From NCBI RefSeq assembly GCF_026339955.1, contig NZ_JAPEPW010000001.1, positions 1,488,001-1,552,000 on the forward strand: DNA of 64,000 nucleotides, given 5' to 3'. A program made the position numbers and the translations under genes. Every line of letters starts with the position of its first letter. Within the stretch, counting starts at the first letter, position 1. This document shows, piece by piece, positions 58,951-64,000 of this stretch. This stretch comes from Streptomyces sp. NBC_01549. GTDB taxonomy: Bacteria > Actinomycetota > Actinomycetes > Streptomycetales > Streptomycetaceae. A model generated the notes under the pieces. It was not told where the DNA came from. It made no database searches and saw only the letters and a program-made list of their open reading frames with translations.

Positions 58951-58998
58951 TGGGCGCGCAGTTCCCCGCGCCCCTGGGGCACGGGGCGAAGCCCCGCC
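58951..58998. repeat. Streptomyces dispersed GCGCAGTTCCCCGCGCCCCT repeat
   Basis: The string GCGCAGTTCCCCGCGCCCCT followed by GGGGCACGGGGCGAAGCCCC sits between the helicase and the alpha/beta hydrolase gene. I know this element as a very common intergenic repeat of Streptomyces; a reverse-oriented relative occurs at 63069-63135. Confidence 0.65.
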
Positions 58999-59013
58999 CG
59001 ATAGCCTCGGGGT

Positions 59014-59883
59014 ATGAGCAGGCCCCCCTCCTTCGCCCCGCCAGCCGGTGTCCGTGCCTACCGTCTCCGCACCGCCCGCGGCGAGTTCGCCGCGCTCGAC
59101 GCCGCGCCGCAGGCGCAGCTGAAGGGAACCGTGCTGCTGCTGCCGGGGTTCACCGGCAGCAAGGAAGACTTCATCGCGCTGCACGAGCCGCTCGCGGCGC
59201 GCGGGTACCGTACCGTCGCCGTGGACGGCCGCGGGCAGTACGAGAGCGACGGACCCGAGCACGACGAAACGGCTTACGCACAGGCCGAGTTGGCGAAGGA
59301 CGTGCTCGCGCAGGCGGCGGCCGTCGGCACCCCCGTACACCTCGTCGGCCACTCCCTCGGCGGACTGGTCGCCCGTGCCGCCGTCCTGCTCGACCCGGCC
59401 CCCTTCGCCTCACTCACCCTCATGGCCTCGGGCCCCGCCCAGATCTCCACCTCCCAGCAACAACGCGTCAAACTGCTCCGGGACGCCCTTGCCGTGATGG
59501 GCATGGCCGAGGTGTGGGACGCCATCCAGGCGATGGAACCGCCGGAGGAGACCGACACCGGCAGTCTCGACGGGGGGCTCGACGACCGTGATGACCTGCG
59601 GCGCCGCTGGCTGGCCACGCGACCGGCCCAGCTGATCGCGACGGGCCGTCAGCTGTGCACGGAGCCCGACCGCGTCGCCGAGCTGGCCGCCGTACGCCTG
59701 CCCAAGCATGTGCTGTCCGGCGCGTTCGACGACACCTGGCCGGTGCCGCTCCTGGACGACATGGCCGTACGGCTCAAGGCCCGGCGCACGGTCGTACGCG
59801 GAGCCGAACACTCCCCGAACACGGACCAGCCCGAGCAGACGGCTCTGGCCCTCGCCAAGTTCTGGGATCAGACGGAGCAGTGA
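59014..59883 (+). CDS. Alpha/beta hydrolase
   Basis: 289 residues. LLLPGFTGSKEDF (oxyanion region), VDGRGQYESDG, nucleophile elbow VGHSLGGLVARAA, acid in SGAFDDTWPV and a C-terminal His in GAEHSPNTDQP. Cytoplasmic, with no signal peptide. The set resembles lysophospholipase/haloalkane-type hydrolases, but the substrate cannot be told. Convergent with the NYN gene. Confidence 0.88.
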   Translation: MSRPPSFAPPAGVRAYRLRTARGEFAALDAAPQAQLKGTVLLLPGFTGSKEDFIALHEPLAARGYRTVAVDGRGQYESDGPEHDETAYAQAELAKDVLAQAAAVGTPVHLVGHSLGGLVARAAVLLDPAPFASLTLMASGPAQISTSQQQRVKLLRDALAVMGMAEVWDAIQAMEPPEETDTGSLDGGLDDRDDLRRRWLATRPAQLIATGRQLCTEPDRVAELAAVRLPKHVLSGAFDDTWPVPLLDDMAVRLKARRTVVRGAEHSPNTDQPEQTALALAKFWDQTEQ

Positions 59884-59936
59884 TCCGGGCGGAAAAGTAG
59901 TCAGGAAGCCCGGGCCGGGTAGCTAGTACCGCGGCA

Positions 59937-60842
59937 CTAGTACTGCGCCTGCAGGTGCTCCCAGAAGCCGTCCCGGAGCGCGCGGCGCAGGTCCGCCTGG
60001 CCCCGCAGGGAGTACTGCAGCAGCCCCTCGGCCTCGACCAGCAGATCCTGGTCGACCGAGCCGGGCAGGTAGGGGTGGCCGGGCAGCAGCTCCACCAGCG
60101 CCTCGCGCCCCCGCGCGGCCAGCCACTTCGCGGCGATCTGGGCGCCCACGAACCGCACGTCCTCGCGGGTGGGCCGGCTCGCCGCCGTCGGGTCGTAGGT
60201 GGCGGAGGTGCGGCGGGACACGTAGGGCTTGAAGAATTCGAGGTCGAACGTGCGCTGGCTGTCGACCTCCCACAGCAGCGGCTCGGCCTGGTTGCGGCCC
60301 TCGGGCGCCTCGATGCCCCAGAGGTGGACCCGCGCGCCGTACCCCTGCGCCGCTTCGACCGCGGACACCAGGTCCTCGTCGCCGCCGAGCAGCGCGGCGT
60401 CGCTGATGGCCCGGTGCCGGGCGAGGGACTCCAGGTCGGAGCGGATGAGGGAATCGACGCCCTTTTGCTGGTTGTTGGCGTTGAGGTTGCCCAACCGGAC
60501 CTTCACGTCCGGGAGTTCGGCGATCGACTGCTGTTCCGCGGTGTGGATGCGGCGGCGCGCGCCGTCGTACCAGTAGACGCGCAGCAGCCTGCTGTCGGCG
60601 AAGATCGTGCGGGCCTTGTCGATGAGCGCCTCGATGAGGCCTTCGGCGTCGAGGTCGAAGGCGCGGCGGTCCTCGGTCCCGGCGACGAGCCGCCCCGCGG
60701 CCGCGTACAGATATCCGGCGTCGACGAAGATCGCGTGGGTCGAGGGCGTCTTCGCCACCTCGGCGAGCATGCGCTGGAGCAGCTCGTTCGTGCGGTCGAT
60801 GCGGGCGCCGAGCGCCGCGTGGTCGTCGTTCATCGCCTCCAT
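59937..60842 (-). CDS. NYN/PIN-like domain protein (LabA/DUF88 type)
   Basis: 301 residues from ATG 60842; ATG 60833 (MNDDHAAL) is an alternative and has GGAGG only 2 nt upstream. NYN acidic residues are visible: AIFVDAGYLYAAAG, GVDSLIRSDL and GGDEDLVSAVEAA. NYN domains are PIN-fold metal-dependent nucleases acting on RNA. An N-terminal helix (IDRTNELLQRMLAEVAK) may mediate dimerisation. It is divergent from the 50-residue peptide gene. Confidence 0.82.
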   Translation of the reverse strand: MEAMNDDHAALGARIDRTNELLQRMLAEVAKTPSTHAIFVDAGYLYAAAGRLVAGTEDRRAFDLDAEGLIEALIDKARTIFADSRLLRVYWYDGARRRIHTAEQQSIAELPDVKVRLGNLNANNQQKGVDSLIRSDLESLARHRAISDAALLGGDEDLVSAVEAAQGYGARVHLWGIEAPEGRNQAEPLLWEVDSQRTFDLEFFKPYVSRRTSATYDPTAASRPTREDVRFVGAQIAAKWLAARGREALVELLPGHPYLPGSVDQDLLVEAEGLLQYSLRGQADLRRALRDGFWEHLQAQY

Positions 60843-60942
60843 TGTCCCGGCGGTCACGCTGCGAATACAACCGGTCCCGTTCAGTCTCCTTCAGACTTCT
60901 TACCCGACAGTAATTAGGTTCTCGAAAAATTTCCTTAGCGTA

Positions 60943-60969
60943 GGGAATGTTTGTAACACGCACCCCGTT
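60943..60969 (+). promoter_or_regulatory. Putative SigR promoter of the 50-residue peptide gene
   Basis: GGGAAT (60943-60948), 18 nt, then GTTG beginning at 60967: an exact match to the SigR consensus, with the preferred extra G before GGAAT. It gives a leader of about 80 nt before ATG 61058. Confidence 0.75.
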
Positions 60970-61057
60970 GAATACGAACGGAAGCAGGGGTACCGACGCC
61001 TCGCACACCACACAAGTAGTTCTCCTCAGGAGGATGACCAGACGAAGGGAGAAGCCC

Positions 61058-61210
61058 ATGCGCTTCGAAATCATGCGACTCGACGATGTCGACGGCACGC
61101 CCGTGGACAGCACTGTCGTAGACGCCACCTCCGTCAACCGGATCGTTCAGCAGGCCGCCGCCATCGGGCAGCGACTGTGGATCCGCCCGGCCGAATCGTC
61201 CGCTTCATAA
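61058..61210 (+). CDS. 50-residue peptide of unknown function behind a SigR-type promoter
   Basis: 50 residues (starts MRFEIMRLDDVDGTPVDSTV, contains NRIVQQAAAIGQRLWIRP). GAAGGGAG lies about 6 nt before ATG 61058. No cysteine, no membrane helix and no known domain; it may form a beta-hairpin plus helix. It ends shortly before a strong bidirectional terminator, so it is a self-contained transcription unit. I recall similar short proteins in other Streptomyces. Confidence 0.75.
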   Translation: MRFEIMRLDDVDGTPVDSTVVDATSVNRIVQQAAAIGQRLWIRPAESSAS

Positions 61211-61274
61211 CAGTTCGGAGCAGTCCAGGCAGGTCTTGGAGCAGTTCACCACTGGGCGGACGCCTTCAGATTTC

Positions 61275-61309
61275 AAAGCCCCGTACGGCACGATGCCGTA
61301 CGGGGCTTT
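61275..61309. terminator. Bidirectional intrinsic terminator
   Basis: A perfect 16-bp stem (AAAGCCCCGTACGGCA and complement, 3-nt loop) flanked by A and T runs on the two sides, between the convergent peptide and MarC genes. Confidence 0.88.
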
Positions 61310-61331
61310 GCGCGTTCTCACAGGCTCACGG

Positions 61332-61937
61332 TCAGCCCGCCCGGATCACCTGGGTGACCCCGTTGATGATCTGCTGCACGGCGATCGCGGACAGCATCAT
61401 GCCCGCGAGCCGGGTCACCAGCACGACACCGCCGTCCTTGATGACACGGATGATCAGCAGCGAGTAGCGCATGACCAGCCACAGGACGACATGGATGGCG
61501 AGGATCGCGGTCCACACGGACACCTGGGTGGCGACGGTGTCGGCCTTCTGGACCGCGAGGATCACCGACACGATCGCCCCGGGGCCCGCGAGCAGCGGCA
61601 TGCCGAGCGGTACGAGGGCGACGTTGACGTCCTTGGTCTGCTGGGGCTCGTCGGTCTTGCCGGTCAGCAGGTCGAGGGCGATCAGCAGGAGCAGCAGCCC
61701 GCCCGCGATCATCAGCGCGGGCACGGACACATGCAGGTAGCCGAGGATCTGGTGGCCGAGCAGACCGAAGACGACGATCACCCCGCCGGCCACGCAGACG
61801 GCCTGGAAGGCCATCCGTTTCTGCACCTTGGCGGGGCGTCCCGCCGTGAGCGCGAGGAAGATCGGGGTGATCCCGGGGGGATCCATGATGACGAAGAGGG
61901 TGAGGAAGAGGGAGCCGAAGACGGCGACGTCGAACAT
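61332..61937 (-). CDS. MarC family integral membrane protein
   Basis: 201 residues with about six helices. Family marks are LFVIMDPPGITPIFLALTAG near the N-terminus and PLGMPLLAGPGAIVSVI in the middle, with AIAVQQIINGV near the end. MarC proteins were once linked to multiple antibiotic resistance but have no proven function. ATG at 61937. It lies 145 nt downstream of the PHP-domain gene on the same strand. Confidence 0.92.
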   Translation of the reverse strand: MFDVAVFGSLFLTLFVIMDPPGITPIFLALTAGRPAKVQKRMAFQAVCVAGGVIVVFGLLGHQILGYLHVSVPALMIAGGLLLLLIALDLLTGKTDEPQQTKDVNVALVPLGMPLLAGPGAIVSVILAVQKADTVATQVSVWTAILAIHVVLWLVMRYSLLIIRVIKDGGVVLVTRLAGMMLSAIAVQQIINGVTQVIRAG

Positions 61938-62082
61938 GAGTGAGTCAGGCCTTGCGAAGGTATGGAAGGCGGCACGGCGAGGTCGGCCGTTGCCGCCGGG
62001 GAAGGGTGTTCCGCCGGGCGGAACAGAGACACACGACGGACGGCGTCGGGTGCCGAGAGGAACCGGGGTGCGCGGGCGAGCC

Positions 62083-62940
62083 TCAGGCTCCGCCGGTGCC
62101 CGGCACGGGGAACGCCCCGGTCGCCCGCCGGGTGATCTCGCCGTACACCTCGGGGTCGGTGGTGAACTCCCCGAGCACGCAGGTCTTGCGGCTGCCGTGG
62201 TAGTCGCTGGACCCGGTGGCGAGCAGCCCCAGGTCGGCGGCGAGGCCGCGCAGCCGGGCGCGGGTGGCCGGCTCGTGGTCCATGTGGTCCACCTCGATGC
62301 CGTCGAGCCCGGCGGCGGCGAGGTCCGCGATCGCGGACTCCGGCACGGTCCGGCCGCGCTTGGCGGCGGCCGGGTGCGCGAAGACGGTCACCCCGCCCGC
62401 GGCCTTGACGAGGCGGATCGCCTCGAAGGGGTCGGTCTCGTGCTTGGGAACGTAGGCCCGCCCGCCGTCGGCCAGCCAGTCCTGGGTGAAGGCGTCGGAG
62501 ACGCTGTCCACGACCCCCAGCTCGACCAGCGCGGAGGCGACGTGCGGCCGCCCGACGGATCCCTCCCCCGCGATGCGCGCGACCTGCTCCCAGGTGACCG
62601 GTACGCCGAGCTCCTGGAGCTTGGCGACCATGGCCCGGGCGCGCGGCACGCGGTCGTCGCGCACCAGCTCGCGCTCGGCGAGCAGCCCGGGCTCCTCGGG
62701 GTCGAAGAGGTAGGCCAGCATGTGCATGCTGACGCCGTCGAGGCGGCAGGAGAGCTCGGCGCCCGTGACGAGGGTCAGCCCCTCGGGCAGCGCGGCCAGT
62801 GCCTCCGCGTACCCGCGGCTGGTGTCGTGGTCGGTCAGCGCGACGACGTCGAGACCGGCGATGCCGGCGTTGCGCACCAGTTCGGCGGGGGTGTCCGTAC
62901 CGTCGGACGCGGTGGAGTGGGTGTGCAGATCGATACGCAC
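62083..62940 (-). CDS. PHP domain phosphoesterase (TrpH/RNase AM type)
   Basis: 285 residues from GTG 62940. Metal-binding motifs of PHP enzymes are complete: DLHTHSTASDG, LTDHDTSRG, GAELSC, FAHPAA and GSSDYHG. The length and motif order fit the 3',5'-nucleoside bisphosphate phosphatase/5'-3' exonuclease (YciV, RNase AM) group. It probably degrades short oligonucleotides or pAp-like compounds in the cytoplasm. Confidence 0.88.
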   Translation of the reverse strand: MRIDLHTHSTASDGTDTPAELVRNAGIAGLDVVALTDHDTSRGYAEALAALPEGLTLVTGAELSCRLDGVSMHMLAYLFDPEEPGLLAERELVRDDRVPRARAMVAKLQELGVPVTWEQVARIAGEGSVGRPHVASALVELGVVDSVSDAFTQDWLADGGRAYVPKHETDPFEAIRLVKAAGGVTVFAHPAAAKRGRTVPESAIADLAAAGLDGIEVDHMDHEPATRARLRGLAADLGLLATGSSDYHGSRKTCVLGEFTTDPEVYGEITRRATGAFPVPGTGGA

Positions 62941-63068
62941 GACGCGGACTCCAGGCGGTGACGGGGTGGACGGGACCGCTCAAGGATAACGGGATTCCGG
63001 AGCACCGCCGTCACACCCGCACCTAGCGAGCACCCCCTACGCGCACCCCGTGAGCACGCCGTGATGCC

Positions 63069-63135
63069 AGCACTCCGTCAGGGGCGCGGAGAACTACGCG
63101 AGCACTCCGTCAGGGGCGCGGGGAACTGCGCGCTC
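63069..63135. repeat. Tandem pair of Streptomyces dispersed repeats
   Basis: Two adjacent copies of GCACTCCGTCAGGGGCGCGG followed by AGAACTACGCG or GGAACTGCGCG lie in the 254-nt gap between the DUF6758 and PHP genes. This is the complement-strand form of the GCGCAGTTCCCCGCGCCCCT element at 58951. No gene is seen in this gap. Confidence 0.7.
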
Positions 63136-63194
63136 AGCCCAGAACGACCCGCACACAACCACCCATCCGAGGCACCCCGCACCACGGCTGAGCG

Positions 63195-63836
63195 CTACGG
63201 CTCCAAAATGCGCGGCGACAACGCCCCGCACGGCAGCAGATCCATCTCCGCCCCCGCATCCCGCAGATCCGTCAGCACCAGCTCGTCGTACATCAGCAGC
63301 CCCGACTGCTCGGGCCACACCACCGCCCACACCCACAGCCCCAGCGCCTCGCCCGCGAAGACGGCACGGTCGTCGGGGCTGCCGGCCACATGCCAGAGCG
63401 GGGTCGGACGGCCGGCGGCGAGGACCTTCACCTGCGGCGGTTTCTCGACGCTCATGTACGGCCCCGGGTCGGGTCCTTCGATGCCCGCGTAGCGCGCGCC
63501 GAGGCCGACGCCGAGCTCCTCGGCGACGATGATCAGCTCCCCGATGCCGCCGAGCGGTCCGGGGCCCGAGCAGGCCACGGCCGTCGCACGCCCCCCGCTG
63601 CGATCGTCACCGGCGAATGCCGCGCCGGTGAACAGCCAGCCGACCGGCAGCGGCCACGGCATCCACACCGGCACCTGGGCACGGTGCACCACCACACCGA
63701 GGGCCTCGACGCTGGGCGGGATCACGGGCTGCAGCGGATGCACGGTTCCGTGCACATCGCACTGCCAGGAGTCGGCAAAAAGGCCGGGAGCCCTGACCCG
63801 GCCACCACACTTCGGGCAACTGGGTTCGCCCCTCAT
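63195..63836 (-). CDS. DUF6758 family protein
   Basis: 213 residues. It begins with a zinc-ribbon-like segment (CPKCGGRVRAPG, later QCDVHGTVHP). The remainder is a soluble domain with PVWMPWPLPVGWLFTGAAFA and conserved Trp residues (WVWAVVWPEQSGLL). It matches the Streptomyces DUF6758 family as I recall it; function unknown. ATG at 63836. Confidence 0.75.
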   Translation of the reverse strand: MRGEPSCPKCGGRVRAPGLFADSWQCDVHGTVHPLQPVIPPSVEALGVVVHRAQVPVWMPWPLPVGWLFTGAAFAGDDRSGGRATAVACSGPGPLGGIGELIIVAEELGVGLGARYAGIEGPDPGPYMSVEKPPQVKVLAAGRPTPLWHVAGSPDDRAVFAGEALGLWVWAVVWPEQSGLLMYDELVLTDLRDAGAEMDLLPCGALSPRILEP

Positions 63837-64000
63837 AGAGCCCCACGGTCCTCCCCGTCTTTCGCCGCGTCAAGGACGATCACCCGTCCGGAGTGTGCCG
63901 GTCACCCGATGGAACTAGATGCAGCTTGCATTAATTAGCCCTTCTAACTTATTATGTGTGTATACACCAACGATCTGGCCATCAATCCACGGCCACCGAT
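63837..64000. other. AT-rich intergenic region at the right edge
   Basis: From about 63908 to 63965 the sequence turns strikingly AT-rich for this genome and includes ATGCAGCTTGCAT (inverted arms ATGCA/TGCAT) and GTGTGTATACACC. No gene starts are visible before the edge. It could hold promoters or mark a boundary with different DNA. Confidence 0.5.

Noticed and set aside
56253..58982. Long open frame (about 900 codons) antisense to the DEAD-box gene
   Set aside because: Gly/Arg/Leu-rich shadow of the Ala/Glu/Arg repeat tail; no recognisable domain and no supported start.

Overview
The window is chromosomal DNA of a Streptomyces or a very close relative. The evidence is the very high GC content, frequent GTG starts behind purine-rich ribosome binding sites, a WhiB-like regulator of the WblC/WhiB7 type, a mycoredoxin, AdnAB, PPA1309/DUF3107/DUF3152 family proteins and several scattered short repeats that recur in Streptomyces genomes. 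The gene order looks like the conserved core of the chromosome. I see no transposase, integrase, phage or plasmid gene and no CRISPR array.

Layout. 0-10.4 kb: end of a Sel1-repeat protein gene, initiator tRNA-Met, a large UPF0182 membrane protein, PPA1309 protein, a PDZ/Lon-type secreted protease, MoaE, an SDR-like protein, a DUF2342 zincin and a NUDIX hydrolase. 10.5-17.1 kb: a three-gene TerD/AIM24 operon, a YgjP-type metallopeptidase, an orphan ThiF-like protein and an AarF/ABC1 kinase. 17.1-18.8 kb: the wblC locus. It has an AT-rich WhiB7-type promoter, a roughly 0.6 kb leader carrying a well-initiated 107-codon upstream ORF, an intrinsic terminator (candidate attenuator), wblC itself and an ATGA-coupled basic protein. 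18.8-31.8 kb: a DNA repair and nucleotide block with uvrD2, mycoredoxin, nudC, an M20 dipeptidase, adnB, adnA and an alkyltransferase-like protein. 31.9-39.4 kb: a kinase-like/flippase-like fusion membrane protein, two tandem paralogous lipoprotein peptidases and moeZ. 39.5-44.2 kb: an exopolysaccharide-like operon with a PelF/DUF3492 glycosyltransferase, a membrane protein apparently split by a frameshift, a sugar epimerase and a spherulin-4/GH135 relative. 44.4-49.9 kb: a Dpp/Opp-type peptide ABC transporter. 50-64 kb: DUF3152 protein with a 36-bp tandem repeat, alpha/beta hydrolases, TetR regulator, DUF3107, ferritin-like protein, a DEAD-box helicase with a repetitive basic tail, NYN nuclease-like protein, a 50-residue peptide gene, MarC, PHP and DUF6758 proteins.

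How parts fit together. Matches to the SigR (thiol-oxidative stress) promoter pattern GGAAT-N18-GTT lie in front of mycoredoxin, moeZ and the 50-residue peptide gene. A looser N19 match precedes the ferritin-like gene. Together with wblC (translation-inhibitor stress), these make the window rich in stress-response outputs. The items most worth following up are the wblC leader, the TerD-AIM24 operon, the PelF/GH135-like polysaccharide operon with its apparent CG-slippage frameshift, the SigR-type small peptide gene, and a repeat element inserted in frame in an ABC ATPase.

Limits: everything here was read by eye from the sequence. Family assignments rest on recognisable motifs and remembered family features, not on searches.
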